A stretch of 64,000 nucleotides of DNA from Pontibacter sp. FD36 (GCF_015686655.1 NZ_JADPMP010000013.1:1-64000), one strand, 5' to 3'. Counted from the stretch's first letter, positions 1 through 10,700 are shown. A program made the numbers and translations. Notes: a model not told the origin generated them from the letters alone.

Positions 1-105
1 CTTGATGAAAAAAGTAAGCAAAAAAATCAAGACGCTCCAAACTCGCTGAACGCTCAAACAGTGGAGCGCCGAAAAACGCACATGGCACTGCTGCTTGTTT
101 CATAG
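1..105 (+). other. Open frame entering from the left edge (possible 3' end of a gene or a repeat)
   Basis: A frame is open from base 1 to a TAG at 103-105 and reads LDEKSKQKNQDAP and onward for 34 codons. It is hydrophilic, with no motif I recognise. It could be the tail of a gene that starts outside the window, or an untranslated dispersed repeat. Nothing here decides between the two. Confidence 0.2.
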
Positions 106-228
106 CTTCCGTGCGAGTTAGTTTTGCTATACCTGCCAATGGTTAGCTACTGGCACTAAAACGTTCACAATTGACAAATGGCAACGGCAAAGGATCCCCT
201 CTGGGGTAGGGCCGTTTCATTCTGCTTT

Positions 229-319
229 TTTGTCATCCCGTAGGGGTCTTGGTGAAGAGGGACCCGCCAGTAGCAGCGGCTTATCACCCATACGACCGAG
301 TTTCTTAACAGAATGACAG
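229..319 (-). repeat. Short dispersed intergenic element, copy 1
   Basis: Read on the minus strand this about 90-base unit begins CTGTCATTCTGTTAAGAAAC and ends GGATGACAAA. A related unit with the same ends lies at 63918-63993 on the plus strand. The ends are conserved while the middle differs in length and sequence, as in small non-autonomous or REP-like intergenic repeats. Its function is unknown. Confidence 0.5.
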
Positions 320-635
320 TGATCTTGGAGCAAGTTTTTGTAGAATAAAACGACTCTACTTCTAAGGGGCAGGGAGATGACAATCTTTACTTATTGTGCT
401 CAGGAGTCAGTGGCCCCCTTTACAGAGAGTGGCAGGGGTGATTGGGTCCGGTAGATCTAGCAGAAACTACATTACTTATACCTGTGAAAAGGCAGTAGCA
501 GATATTCCCCTCGGAGGCAAGGGCCTTCAACAGAAAGGGACAAGAGTCTGATTAATTTAGTGACCCCCGAAAGTTAGGTCCTGTGATGCTATACCTGAAA
601 AGTGGATTAAACGATTACTAGCACCAACTCCTCTC

Positions 636-2561
636 CTACAACACCCGCATCTCAATGCGGCGGTTTTGGCTGCGGTTTTCGTCTGAGGTGTTGGGCTTGA
701 CTGGTTTGCTCTCGCCGTGACCTACGGAGGTGATGCGGTCTTTCGGTACTTTGTTGCTGCGCAGGTAGTCAGCCACAGAACGGGCACGACGCTCAGACAG
801 AACTTTATTGTCAGCATCTGAGCCAATGTCGTCGGTATGGCCCGAGATCTCAATTCGAACGGAAGGGTTTTGCTGCATGAAGGTGATCAGCTTATCCAGC
901 TCGGTCTTCGATTTGCGTTCCAACTTGTATTGCCCCGTATCAAAAAACAGGTTATTTAGCACAATCGCTGCTCCGGACTTGATCGGCTTCAGGTATACGT
1001 CAAGTGCCACCGGGCTCAGTGCTTTTTCAGAGGTATAGTCAAAACTCAGGCTGTTCATCAGGAAGCCGGGAGCTGAAACGTAAAGGCCATACTGCCCTCC
1101 TTCCGAAAGCACGATCGTATAATCACCCGATACCTTATCGGAGTTAACCTGTTGTACCAGCGAGTCGGCACTCACATCATAAAGCTGTACCACGGCAGCA
1201 ATCGGCTTTTTGGTATCGGCATGGAAAACACGGCCTTGCGCATAGGTGCTATTCACTTTGCTGCGCCAGTTCTCTGGCACGTCCAGCTCGTAAAGTTGTA
1301 TAGTAGCAGCACCGGCCTCTGTCATCTCCTGGCGGGAGTAATAGCCTTTCTTATTATCGGCGGTGATGAAGAGCGAACCTTCGTCAGCGTGCGTGTTCAG
1401 GGGATACCCCATGTTTTCGGGTTCACTCCACTTGCTCCTGTTGTCCTGCGTCGTCATAAACACGTCGAGACCGCCCATGCCCAGGTGTCCGTCGCTCACA
1501 AAGTAGAGTGTGCTCCCACTCACGTGTATGAATGGTGCCATGTCACGACCTCTTGAGTTCACAGGCTCACCCATGTTTTCAGGTTTCTGCCACGAGCCAT
1601 CCTCGTTCAGACGTGTTACCCAAATATCTTCTTTGCCAATGCCGCCTGGACGTGTAGAGGTAAAGTATAGGGTACGTCCGTCGGCTGACAGGCTAGGTTG
1701 GGAATCCCATGCTTTGGAATTCACCACTGACCCCATGTTTTTGGGTTTGCTCCACTCATCCCCGCTTCTGAAAGAGATGTACAGATCACAATCGCCTTGG
1801 CTGTCGGAACGGTTGCAGGAGGTAAACACAAGCGTTTTGCCGTCACCGGAAATGGTCGCTGCTCCTTCGTTTGCAGTGGTATTGATGGCAGGAGAAATAG
1901 AGCTGGGTGGGCTCCACTTCTTGTCGCGGTACTGGCTCACAAATATGTTTTCGTCCTGGTCAGGGCGATGGCCTAGTCGTGCCGTAAAAATCAGGTGACG
2001 CTGGTCAGCGGTGGTGGAGGGAAAATACTGCAGCTCGAAGCGATTGACATCTTCAGGTAGCCTGACCGGGTTAAAGCTGACTGGCTTCTTCATGGCCTCC
2101 GCAGCAAAGTCAGCGGACTGGATCTGCTGACGGGCAAAGTCGGCCATACGTCCATTACGCGGCTTACCACGCAGGAAAAGCTCGAAATATTTGCGGGCGT
2201 TTTCGTAGTCACCCCGTTCGAAGTAGAGGTCAGCCAGGTCAAAGTAACTGTTCATCAACCCGGCGTTAAATGGCTTGAGCGCCAGGCCCTTCTGCAGGTT
2301 TTCGAAAACCTCTGGCTTATTGCCCATGGCCCGGTGCAGATGCGCAATTTTCAGGTAAGCATCTGCGTATTTTGGGTCACGCTCTATGGCCTCGTCGAGG
2401 TAGGAAAGCGCCTTGTTAAAATCACGTGCCTGTGCGGCTTCTTCTGCTTTGTAGTAAAGAGTTACTGCTTTCCTGGAATTGGAGGCCGGTCTGCCCTGTG
2501 CCAGACAGGAGGTCGCTATACTAATTGTAATCAGAGTCAGAAGAAGCAGCGGCTTAAGCAT
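636..2561 (-). CDS. TPR / PD40 beta-propeller / OmpA-family outer-membrane protein (PorE-like)
   Basis: 641 residues. A signal peptide (about 1-21, ending SCLAQG) is followed by TPR-like helices (about 30-135), four PD40/WD40-type propeller repeats (about 180-425, with recurrent 'LYFTS' and 'PENMG' strands), a carboxypeptidase-regulatory-like beta domain (about 440-530) and a C-terminal OmpA peptidoglycan-binding domain (about 535-641, with SGHTDDIGS and NRRIEMRV). This domain order is that of PorE, which anchors the type IX secretion system to peptidoglycan, but Bacteroidota carry several paralogues with the same layout. The cysteine near the signal end is not in a strict lipobox, whereas PorE is a lipoprotein. 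The gene lies 6 bases downstream of queE on the same strand, so co-transcription is likely. OmpA-family outer-membrane protein is certain; T9SS function is inference. Confidence 0.85.
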   Translation of the reverse strand: MLKPLLLLTLITISIATSCLAQGRPASNSRKAVTLYYKAEEAAQARDFNKALSYLDEAIERDPKYADAYLKIAHLHRAMGNKPEVFENLQKGLALKPFNAGLMNSYFDLADLYFERGDYENARKYFELFLRGKPRNGRMADFARQQIQSADFAAEAMKKPVSFNPVRLPEDVNRFELQYFPSTTADQRHLIFTARLGHRPDQDENIFVSQYRDKKWSPPSSISPAINTTANEGAATISGDGKTLVFTSCNRSDSQGDCDLYISFRSGDEWSKPKNMGSVVNSKAWDSQPSLSADGRTLYFTSTRPGGIGKEDIWVTRLNEDGSWQKPENMGEPVNSRGRDMAPFIHVSGSTLYFVSDGHLGMGGLDVFMTTQDNRSKWSEPENMGYPLNTHADEGSLFITADNKKGYYSRQEMTEAGAATIQLYELDVPENWRSKVNSTYAQGRVFHADTKKPIAAVVQLYDVSADSLVQQVNSDKVSGDYTIVLSEGGQYGLYVSAPGFLMNSLSFDYTSEKALSPVALDVYLKPIKSGAAIVLNNLFFDTGQYKLERKSKTELDKLITFMQQNPSVRIEISGHTDDIGSDADNKVLSERRARSVADYLRSNKVPKDRITSVGHGESKPVKPNTSDENRSQNRRIEMRVL

Positions 2562-2567
2562 AGCTTT

Positions 2568-3221
2568 TTACGGAATATCCATGTACTTGTGTGTCTGCAA
2601 AGACACACGCCATTGGGGGTTGTTTTTAACGTATTCGACAATAAGTGGCATCAATTGCCCGGCTTTGCTCCACTCTGGCTGCAGGTATAACTTACAGTCA
2701 GCTCCTACCCTTGCCGCGTGCTCTTCGGCCCATGCAAAATCCGATTTGTTAAATATAATGACTTTTAGCTCATCTGCAAAAGGATATACAGAAGCATCAG
2801 GCGCCTTGAACTTCTTAGGAGACAAACACACCCAGTCCCAGTAACCGCTCAAAGGATAAGCCCCGGAGGTTTCGATCATAGTGCGTATACCTGCTTCCTG
2901 CAATCCGGCTGTTAGCGGGTTGAGGTTATAAAGCAGCGGTTCGCCGCCTGTTACTACGACGGTTTTACCCGGAAAGGTTTTAGCGGTCGTCACAATTTCC
3001 CCTACAGGAGTGAGTGGATGTTGTTCGGCGTCCCAGCTCTCTTTTACATCGCACCAGTGACAGCCCACATCACAGCCACCAAGCCTGATAAAGTAAGCTG
3101 CCGTGCCGGTGTTGCCACCTTCGCCCTGTATCGTATAAAATGCCTCCATCAGCGGAAGTTCACTGCCGTCTTTGGGCACTGAATGAATGGAGGCGGTTTT
3201 GTATGCTTTTGTCGTTTCCAA
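2568..3221 (-). CDS. queE: 7-carboxy-7-deazaguanine synthase
   Basis: 217 residues, the usual QueE size. This radical SAM enzyme converts 6-carboxytetrahydropterin to 7-carboxy-7-deazaguanine in the pathway to queuosine tRNA modification. The sequence shows the substrate segment EAFYTIQGEGGNTG near residue 26, the three cluster cysteines C50, C54 and C57 in CDVGCHWC (CX3CX2C, as expected for QueE), and the TGGEP motif of the radical SAM core. No other queuosine gene is adjacent. It is the first gene of a probable two-gene unit with the OmpA-family gene 6 bases downstream. The upstream gap (3222-3799) carries a GCTATACC octamer 16 bases before the start. Confidence 0.93.
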   Translation of the reverse strand: METTKAYKTASIHSVPKDGSELPLMEAFYTIQGEGGNTGTAAYFIRLGGCDVGCHWCDVKESWDAEQHPLTPVGEIVTTAKTFPGKTVVVTGGEPLLYNLNPLTAGLQEAGIRTMIETSGAYPLSGYWDWVCLSPKKFKAPDASVYPFADELKVIIFNKSDFAWAEEHAARVGADCKLYLQPEWSKAGQLMPLIVEYVKNNPQWRVSLQTHKYMDIP

Positions 3222-3531
3222 ATCTGTATTCCAATGGCTATACCTGAAATATCAGGTACAAGCCTTCATTAAATAATGGTGCGGCTTTACCTGTGATAAT
3301 TATAAGCCCGCACCGAACTTGCAAAGTTAGTCAAAAAAGCAACAAGGTAGAGCGCAACTTATGTTCCGTTATACCTGAGCAGATTATAAGTTCGGGTAAT
3401 CAAATGATTTCAGGTATGCGTACTGGCCCGAGACAGTCCGAATCGTGCACAACGGTAATCCTGTCAGGATCTTTATATTGAACCCCTTCCCCAAGGATTT
3501 TCAGGATTAGCAATGTCGGAGGAAAACGTGC

Positions 3532-3719
3532 AGACCTCACAGTGTCTTTCAGACCTGTGAGTGTCTCGTGAACTACGAAGCATCATAAGTTACCATTGTT
3601 GTTAGATGTTATCCAGCACAAAAATTAGCGCTAGTACGATAAATTTAGAATTCGCAGGTATAGGTATAGCAAGGCAGCTGGCACAGACACTCACAGGTCT
3701 GAAAGACACTGTGAGGTCT
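3532..3719. repeat. Perfect 35-bp inverted repeat with 118-bp spacer
   Basis: Bases 3532-3566 are the exact reverse complement of 3685-3719. Each arm contains two half-motifs, AGACCTCACAGTGTCT and AGACCTGTGAGTGTCT, which are partly complementary to each other. Each arm can therefore fold alone, or the two arms can pair into one long stem. The spacer carries a GGTATAGC octamer and no gene. This looks like a REP-type or miniature mobile element; no transposase is present in the window. Confidence 0.75.
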
Positions 3720-3744
3720 TCGAAGGAACTCATTTAAAAAAAAA

Positions 3745-3770
3745 GCCCCTTCCTGTATTCAGGAAGGGGC
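3745..3770 (-). terminator. Rho-independent terminator of folD
   Basis: GCCCCTTCCTG pairs with CAGGAAGGGGC across a 4-base loop. On the minus strand the stem is followed by an uninterrupted run of T. It lies 30 bases past the folD stop. Confidence 0.9.
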
Positions 3771-3799
3771 CTTGGAAAATTTAGGGAGTGCAATAAGAC

Positions 3800-4681
3800 T
3801 TAGGCGTATACCTCTTTTCTTGCAGCTCTCAAAGTATTTTTCAGCAACATGGCGATGGTCAGCGGCCCTACACCACCTGGCACGGGTGTGATATAGCTAC
3901 ACTTAGGAGCCACATTATCGAAATCAACATCTCCACGCAGCCTGTAGCCTGATTTACGGGAAGTGTCGGGTACGCGGGTAGTGCCCACGTCGATCACCAC
4001 AGCACCTTCTTTCACCATGTCGGCGGTTACCAGACCTGGCAGCCCCACAGCCGCGATGATGATATCCGCCTGGCGGGTATAGTAAGGCAGGTCAACTGTG
4101 TTGCGGTGGCAAAGTGTTACGGTAGCGTTGCCCGGGTAAGCGGCTTTGGCCATCAGGATGCTCATAGGCGAACCTACAATGTTGCTGCGGCCAATCACCA
4201 CACAGTGCTTTCCGTTCGTTTCGATGCCGTAGCGTTCGATGAGTTGCAGAATGCCGTAAGGAGTGGCTGGCAGGAAAGACGTCAGGCCAGCAACCATACG
4301 GCCTACGTTAGCCGGATGGAAACCATCCACATCTTTCTTAGGATCAACCGCCTCCAGCACTTTTTGCGTGTTAATATGCTTGGGTAGTGGCAGCTGTACA
4401 ATAAAACCGTCCACTTCCTCGCTCTCGTTCAGCTCCTGTATCTTGTTGAGCAATTCTTCTTCGGTCACATCATCTTCGTAACGCACCAGCGTAGAACCAA
4501 AACCTACTTTTTCGCAGGCCAGCACTTTGTTGTTCACATACGTGACAGAGCCGCCGTCATTGCCTACCAGTATCGCCGCCAGATGCGGCACCTTGCCTCC
4601 ATTGGCTTTAATTTCGGCAACTTCAGCTGCAATTTCTTGCTGAATGGCTTCGGATGTTTTTTTACCGTCGAGCAGAATCAT
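3800..4681 (-). CDS. folD: Bifunctional methylenetetrahydrofolate dehydrogenase / methenyltetrahydrofolate cyclohydrolase
   Basis: 293 residues, the standard FolD length. The enzyme interconverts 5,10-methylene-, 5,10-methenyl- and 10-formyl-tetrahydrofolate in cytoplasmic one-carbon metabolism. It shows the catalytic YVNNK motif (Y48, K52), [11 protein letters not shown], the PATPYGI segment corresponding to the family PCTPxG, the nucleotide-binding GRSNIVGSP and the C-terminal [11 protein letters not shown]. It lies downstream of lepA in the same direction. A hairpin in the 133-base gap may partly separate the two, and a strong terminator follows folD. Confidence 0.96.
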   Translation of the reverse strand: MILLDGKKTSEAIQQEIAAEVAEIKANGGKVPHLAAILVGNDGGSVTYVNNKVLACEKVGFGSTLVRYEDDVTEEELLNKIQELNESEEVDGFIVQLPLPKHINTQKVLEAVDPKKDVDGFHPANVGRMVAGLTSFLPATPYGILQLIERYGIETNGKHCVVIGRSNIVGSPMSILMAKAAYPGNATVTLCHRNTVDLPYYTRQADIIIAAVGLPGLVTADMVKEGAVVIDVGTTRVPDTSRKSGYRLRGDVDFDNVAPKCSYITPVPGGVGPLTIAMLLKNTLRAARKEVYA

Positions 4682-4774
4682 GTTTTTAATTAAAAGTTAT
4701 GAGTTAAGAGTTCTGTGTTGATGTATAGGGCCAGGGGCTTTGACACGAAGCCCTCGCCAGGCAACTATAAGCGA

Positions 4775-4808
4775 CAAGCCCCGACGCGCAGGGGCACGTC
4801 GGGGCTTG
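4775..4808 (-). terminator. 12-bp hairpin between lepA and folD
   Basis: CAAGCCCCGACG pairs perfectly with CGTCGGGGCTTG around a 10-base loop, directly after the lepA stop. There is no T-tract on the minus strand, so it is a weak or attenuating terminator or an mRNA-stabilising 3' structure. Confidence 0.55.
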
Positions 4809-4814
4809 GTATTG

Positions 4815-6599
4815 TTAGTCGAGTTTAAGCACGGCTAAGAAGGCTTCTTGCGGGATTTCCACGTTACCTACCTGGCGCATGCGTTTCTTACCTTTCTTCT
4901 GTTTCTCGAGGAGCTTGCGCTTACGCGAAATGTCACCGCCGTAGCACTTGGCCAGTACGTTCTTGCGCAGGGCCTTCACGGTTTCACGGGCGATGATTTT
5001 CTGCCCGATTGCCGCCTGAATGGCGATCTCGAACATCTGACGTGGCAGCAGCTCACGGAGCTTCTCGCAGAGGCGCTTGCCCCAGTCGTAGGCTTTCTCG
5101 CGGTGAACGATGGCTGACAAGGCATCCACAGGTTCACCATTTAGCATTACGTCCAGCTTCACCATATTCGACTGACGGAAACCAATCAGTTCGTAGTCCA
5201 ACGAGGCGTAACCACGGGAAATAGTCTTAAGCTTATCAAAAAAGTCGAATACAATCTCTGCCAGCGGCATTTCAAAGGAAAGCTCTACCCGGTCACTGGT
5301 GAGGTAAGTCTGGTTCTTCAGGATACCGCGCTTCTCCATACACAGCGTGATGATGGGCCCCACGTACTCTGCCTTAGAGATAATCTGCGCCTTGATAAAA
5401 GGCTCCTCAATGTGGTCGATGTAGTTCGGTTCTGGCATCTCAGAAGGTGCACTTACTTTAAGCAGCTCACCTTTGGTAGTATGCACATGAAACTGTACCG
5501 ACGGCACCGTGGTAATCACGGTCATGTCGAACTCTCGCTCCAGACGCTCCTGCACGATTTCCATGTGCAGCATACCGAGGAAGCCGCAACGGAAACCGAA
5601 TCCAAGAGCCGCTGATGTTTCCGGCTCCCAAACAAGCGAAGCATCATTCAACTGCAGCTTCTCCATGGAGGCACGCAATTCTTCATACTCGCTGGTTTCT
5701 ACCGGGTAGATACCGGCAAATACCATGGGCTTCACGTCTTCGAAACCCTGTATACCTACAGCAGGACGATCCACGTGTGTGATTGTATCCCCTACCTTTA
5801 CTTCTTTAGCGTTCTTTATACCTGATATCAGGTAGCCCACGTTACCGGCAGCCATTTCCTTGCGAGGCTCCTGGTTAAGTTTGAGCACGCCAATCTCATC
5901 CGCTTCGTAGGTCTTGCCGGTGTTAATGAACTTAACCTTCTCCCCTTTTTTCAAGGTACCGTTGTAGATACGGAAGTACACCTCGATACCTCTGTATGAG
6001 TTGAATACGGAGTCAAAGATCAAGGCCTGGAGCGGAGCGGCAGGGTCGCCCTTTGGTGCAGGAACCCGGTCACAGATAGCGTTCAGTATTTCTTCTATAC
6101 CTATACCTGCTTTACCGGAGGCATGGATAATGTCTTCTCTGTCGCAGCCGATCAGATCGATGATCTGGTCACTCACCTCTTCTGGCATGGCGTGCGGCAG
6201 GTCAATCTTGTTCAGTACCGGGATGATTTCCAGGTCAGAACCGATGGCCAGGTAGAGGTTCGAAATAGTCTGGGCCTCTATACCTTGCGAAGAATCCACG
6301 ATCAGCAGCGCACCCTCACAGGCAGCAATAGAACGGGACACTTCATAAGAGAAGTCGACGTGGCCTGGCGTATCGATCAGGTTCAACACGTAGTCCTCTC
6401 CTTTATAATGGTAATTCATCTGGATGGCGTGACTCTTAATAGTAATGCCGCGCTCACGCTCCAGATCCATGTTATCGAGCAGCTGGTTTTGCATTTCACG
6501 CTCTGCAACCGTAGAAGTAAATTCCAGCAGGCGGTCAGCCAGCGTGCTTTTACCGTGGTCGATGTGAGCGATGATGCAGAAATTGCGAATGTTCTTCAT
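4815..6599 (-). CDS. lepA: Elongation factor 4 (LepA), ribosome-associated GTPase
   Basis: 594 residues, close to the typical 598. LepA is a translational GTPase that acts on ribosomes during initiation/elongation stress. The G1 motif AHIDHGKST (about 11-19), the switch segment RGITIKSH, the G3 motif DTPGH and the G4 motif NKIDLP are all present. The C-terminal LepA-specific domain ends [17 protein letters not shown], giving full length. An exact TAACTTTG promoter element lies about 20 bases upstream on the minus strand, so the leader is very short. It is divergent from the PAS-LuxR regulator. Confidence 0.97.
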   Translation of the reverse strand: MKNIRNFCIIAHIDHGKSTLADRLLEFTSTVAEREMQNQLLDNMDLERERGITIKSHAIQMNYHYKGEDYVLNLIDTPGHVDFSYEVSRSIAACEGALLIVDSSQGIEAQTISNLYLAIGSDLEIIPVLNKIDLPHAMPEEVSDQIIDLIGCDREDIIHASGKAGIGIEEILNAICDRVPAPKGDPAAPLQALIFDSVFNSYRGIEVYFRIYNGTLKKGEKVKFINTGKTYEADEIGVLKLNQEPRKEMAAGNVGYLISGIKNAKEVKVGDTITHVDRPAVGIQGFEDVKPMVFAGIYPVETSEYEELRASMEKLQLNDASLVWEPETSAALGFGFRCGFLGMLHMEIVQERLEREFDMTVITTVPSVQFHVHTTKGELLKVSAPSEMPEPNYIDHIEEPFIKAQIISKAEYVGPIITLCMEKRGILKNQTYLTSDRVELSFEMPLAEIVFDFFDKLKTISRGYASLDYELIGFRQSNMVKLDVMLNGEPVDALSAIVHREKAYDWGKRLCEKLRELLPRQMFEIAIQAAIGQKIIARETVKALRKNVLAKCYGGDISRKRKLLEKQKKGKKRMRQVGNVEIPQEAFLAVLKLD

Positions 6600-6618
6600 A
6601 AATAGTTCTTACGAAAAA

Positions 6619-6626
6619 CAAAGTTA
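6619..6626 (-). promoter_or_regulatory. -7 promoter element of lepA
   Basis: TAACTTTG on the minus strand matches the Bacteroidota -7 consensus TAnnTTTG exactly and lies 20 bases upstream of the lepA ATG. I see no good -33 TTTG at the usual distance. Confidence 0.55.
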
Positions 6627-6781
6627 AGAAGAATGTAGGTTTGTTGCTGTATTCCGGCCTAAATCATTTTATGATTGGCCTCTTTGCCGTCCCCTCCTTA
6701 TTATTCTGCCAACACACATGGAATTTAGCATATAAGTTTTATAACTTTAGAATCTTTTTGCAAACCGAAATCAGATACTGT

Positions 6782-7483
6782 ATGCCAGAACAGACTTCCA
6801 GCGCCGATAAGATTGCCGCTATGGAGCGTGAGATTCAACTTCTGAAGGAGAAATGTGAGTTCCTGGAGAAGGTCATCCACGAAGTGCCTGCCAATATCTA
6901 CATCTCCAACCTGGACCTGGGGGTAGTCTGGTGCAATCGCGCCAATGAGGAAAGCCTTGGCTATACCTTGGCTGAGATACTGGAAATGGGTGGCATGAAG
7001 TACATAGAGACCATTGTGCACCCGGACGACCAGCAAATCCCTGAAGACAGCATCACCCATTACCAGCAGTTCAACGGGGCTGAATTCGGAGGCTTGTTCC
7101 GGGCAAAACACAAAGAGGAAGACCAGTACAAATGGTTTGTAGGCTGGGCCAAGGCTTTCAGCAAAAACCAGCAGGGAGAGGTTAAGGAGGTGGTCTGTGT
7201 GGATGTAGACCTGAGCCCTGCCATGAATACGGAAGCTCAGTTGGTACAGGCACTCAAGGAGAAGCTGAAGCAAAAAAGGAGCCGGGTAGTGAGGAGTTTG
7301 CGAAAGCGCGAAATCGAGATTCTCGAACTGATCTGCAAGGGGTGCAGCACCAAGGAGATCGCCGAGCAACTATTTATCAGCCCGAACACCGTGAGTACCC
7401 ACCGCAAGAGCATCCAAAAGAAACTCCGCACTACCAATGTGGCTGACCTGGTGTCGCTTGGAAAAGAGGCGGGACTAGGCTAA
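6782..7483 (+). CDS. PAS-domain LuxR-family transcriptional regulator
   Basis: 233 residues from the ATG at 6782; the same frame is open further upstream, but the extra 47 residues look non-native. A short coiled coil (about 8-30) leads into a PAS fold (about 32-145, with EVPANIYISNLDLGVVWCNR and HPDD). A linker rich in Lys/Arg then leads to a LuxR/GerE helix-turn-helix (about 172-230, LRKREIEILELICKGCSTKE and ISPNTVSTHRKSIQKKL). The layout is that of a cytoplasmic one-component sensor that binds DNA on ligand or redox signal. A TAACTTTA promoter-like element lies about 40 bases upstream. The target is unknown; neither neighbour suggests one. Confidence 0.85.
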   Translation: MPEQTSSADKIAAMEREIQLLKEKCEFLEKVIHEVPANIYISNLDLGVVWCNRANEESLGYTLAEILEMGGMKYIETIVHPDDQQIPEDSITHYQQFNGAEFGGLFRAKHKEEDQYKWFVGWAKAFSKNQQGEVKEVVCVDVDLSPAMNTEAQLVQALKEKLKQKRSRVVRSLRKREIEILELICKGCSTKEIAEQLFISPNTVSTHRKSIQKKLRTTNVADLVSLGKEAGLG

Positions 7484-7748
7484 ACTACAGCGTTTCCTCA
7501 TACTTTCACGAGTCCTTTGCCTGCTAAACCCCTTCCCTAGAGGCTCGCATAATCGCCCGCTCTTGCCAGCGTATACCTGCTCCTTGGTATTTTCTTGCTT
7601 CTAAGGCTATCCATACCGTATATCCCAGTACGGCTTTGGCGATGGTTGCGCTGTTTCCTGGCTTTTCTGAATCAGGCCCTGCCTGTCAATCCTGCGTAAA
7701 AATGACTATATTCGCATCAAATTTGAAAAAAATCCTTGTTAGTAAATT

Positions 7749-10700
7749 ATGCAACTTACTAAAGTAGAACCATATAAGCCGGTGAACCACATCCGGATCG
7801 TGACGGCTGCCTCCTTGTTTGACGGGCACGACGCTTCGATCAACATCATGCGCCGCATCATCCAGGCATCTGGCGCCGAGGTGATTCACCTGGGCCACAA
7901 CCGCTCTGTACAGGAGATCGTGGATTGCGCGGTGCAGGAAGACGCACAAGCCATCGCCATCACCTCCTACCAGGGCGGTCACCTGGAGTATTTCAAATAC
8001 ATGTACGACCTGCTCAACGAGCGTGGCTGCGGCCATATCCGCATCTTCGGCGGTGGCGGCGGGGTGATCCTGCCGACTGAGATCGAGGAACTGCATGAAT
8101 ACGGCATTGCCCGCATCTACTCCCCGGACGACGGTCGCGCCATGGGGCTGCAGGGTATGATCAACGACATGCTGGAGAAGTGCGACTTCCCGACAGGCAA
8201 AGACCTGAACGGAGAAGCGAAGCACCTGCGTGACAAAGACCCGAAAGCCATCGCCCGGCTGATCTCGGCTGCTGAGAACTTCCCGGAGGAAGCCCGCAGC
8301 ATTCTGAACGAAGTAAGAGAGCAGGCCAAAGAAGTGAAAACACCAGTGCTCGGTATAACCGGTACGGGTGGTGCCGGTAAATCATCATTGGTGGACGAAC
8401 TGGTGCGCCGTTTCCTGCTCGACTTCCCGGAGAAGAAGATCGCTATTATTTCGGTGGACCCATCGAAGCGCAAGACCGGTGGTGCCCTGTTGGGCGACCG
8501 TATCCGTATGAACTCGATCTCGAACGAGCGGGTATACATGCGCTCCCTGGCCACACGCCAGAGCAACCTGGCCCTGAGCAAGTATGTGCAGGACGCGGTA
8601 GACATCGTGAAAGCGGCCGATTTTGACATGATCATCCTGGAGACATCTGGTATAGGCCAGTCTGACACGGAGATCATCGAGCACTCCGATATGAGCCTGT
8701 ATGTGATGACGCCGGAGTACGGTGCCGCCACGCAGCTCGAGAAGATCGATATGCTTGACTTTGCCGACGTGATCGCCCTGAACAAATTTGACAAGCGCGG
8801 TGCCCTCGACGCCCTGCGTGACGTGAAGAAACAGTATAAGCGCAACCACCAGTTGTGGGACGTAAGCGACGACGAGATACCGGTGTTCGGCACCATCGCT
8901 TCGCAGTTCAACGACCCGGGCATGAACCAGCTCTACCGTGCCGTTATGGCCAAGCTGTCGGAGAAAACAGGCGTTGAGTTCGACTCCAACCTGCAGACTT
9001 CAAAGGAAATGTCGGAGAAGGTGTTCATCATCCCTCCTGCCCGCACCCGCTACCTTTCTGAGATCTCTGAGACCATCCGCAACTACGACAAGTGGACGAA
9101 GGATCAGGCCGAAGTAGCGCAGAAGCTTTACGGCATCAAGAAATCAATTGAGGCGGTGCAGGGGATTGAGGTGGAAGACAAGGACCGTCTGATCAAGCAG
9201 CTCGAGCAGGCTTATGCCGAAGTAGAGCTGAGCCTGGACGGACAGAACAAGAAGATACTTGAGAACTGGAAAGACAAGGTTCAAGCCTACAAGAACGAGT
9301 TCTATGTGTTCAAGGTGCGTGACAAAGAACTAAAGATCAAGACGCATACTGAATCGCTCTCGCACCTGCAAATACCAAAGGTTTCTACTCCGCGCTACGA
9401 GGCCTGGGGTGATTTGCTCAAGTGGAACCTGCAGGAGAACGTGCCGGGTGAGTTCCCTTATACAGCGGGTGTTTTCCCGTTCAAGCGCGAAGGCGAAGAC
9501 CCAACCCGTATGTTTGCGGGCGAAGGCGGTCCGGAGCGTACCAACCGTCGCTTCCACTACGTGAGCCTGGGCATGCCAGCAAAGCGCCTCTCCACGGCTT
9601 TCGACTCGGTGACGCTTTACGGTGAAGACCCGGACTTCAGACCAGACATCTACGGCAAGATCGGTAACTCCGGCGTGAGCATCTGCTGCCTGGATGATGC
9701 CAAGAAACTGTACTCCGGCTTCAACCTGGCCGACCCGATGACCTCGGTTTCGATGACCATCAATGGTCCTGCTGCGATTCTGACTGGCTTCTTTATGAAT
9801 GCCGCCATCGACCAGCAGTGTGAACTGTACATCAAAGAGAACGGTCTCGAAGAAGAAATCAACCAGAAGATCGACGCCATCTACAAAGAGAAAGGCACGG
9901 AGCGTCCACGTTATCAGGGCGAACTGCCAAAGGGCAACGACGGCCTTGGCCTGATGCTATTGGGCGTAACCGGTGACCAGGTGCTACCGGCTGAGGTATA
10001 CGAGCCGATAAAGGCACGCACTTTGGCTTCTGTACGTGGCACCGTGCAGGCGGATATCCTGAAAGAAGACCAGGCGCAAAATACCTGTATCTTCTCCACG
10101 GAATTCTCACTGCGATTGATGGGTGACGTGCAGGCCTACTTCATCGACAAGAACGTACGCAACTTCTACTCGGTGTCTATCTCCGGCTATCACATCGCGG
10201 AGGCAGGTGCCAACCCGATTTCGCAGCTGGCCTTCACGTTGGCCAATGGCTTTACGTTTGTGGAATACTATGTGAGCCGCGGTATGGACATCAACAAGTT
10301 TGCGCCAAACCTGAGCTTCTTCTTCTCAAACGGTATCGATCCGGAATATGCGGTGATTGGTCGTGTGGCCCGAAGAATCTGGGCGAAGGCGATGAAGCAC
10401 AAGTATAATGCTGATGCTCGTTCGCAGATGCTGAAGTACCACATCCAGACCTCTGGCCGTTCACTGCACGCGCAGGAGATCGACTTTAACGACATCCGCA
10501 CCACGCTGCAGGCACTGTATGCAATTTACGACAACTGTAACTCACTGCACACGAACGCTTACGACGAGGCGATCACGACCCCAACAGAAGCATCTGTTCG
10601 TCGTGCCATGGCCATCCAGCTGATCATCAACCGTGAGCTGGGTCTGGCCAAGAACGAGAACCCGCTGCAGGGCTCGTTCATTATCGAAGAATTGACTGAC

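Larger units (their letters stand above)
1..635. other. Intergenic region, repeat-bearing
   Basis: About 530 bases between the left-edge frame and the OmpA-family gene hold no convincing gene. They carry two copies of the dispersed octamer GCTATACC (126-133, 588-595) and one copy of a short dispersed element (229-319). A 72-codon minus-strand frame at 165-383 runs through that element and is not protein-like. I see no clear terminator for the OmpA-family gene. Confidence 0.5.
3222..3799. other. Intergenic region with inverted repeat and folD terminator
   Basis: 578 bases between the starts of queE and the end of folD. I see no protein-like frame; a plus-strand frame at 3293-3481 is not convincing. 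The segment holds two GCTATACC/GGTATAGC octamers (3237-3244, 3663-3670), a perfect 35-base inverted repeat (3532-3566 with 3685-3719) and the folD terminator. Confidence 0.5.

Noticed and set aside
165-383. 72-codon minus-strand frame in the first intergenic region
   Set aside because: It runs through the dispersed element at 229-319, has a random-looking composition and no domain or signal.
6725-7369. 214-codon minus-strand frame opposite the PAS-LuxR gene
   Set aside because: The plus strand carries recognisable PAS and LuxR domains; the antisense product has none.
7686-8923. Long minus-strand frames (179 and 268 codons) opposite icmF
   Set aside because: They are antisense to a highly conserved enzyme with clear motifs; long shadows are expected in GC-rich codons.
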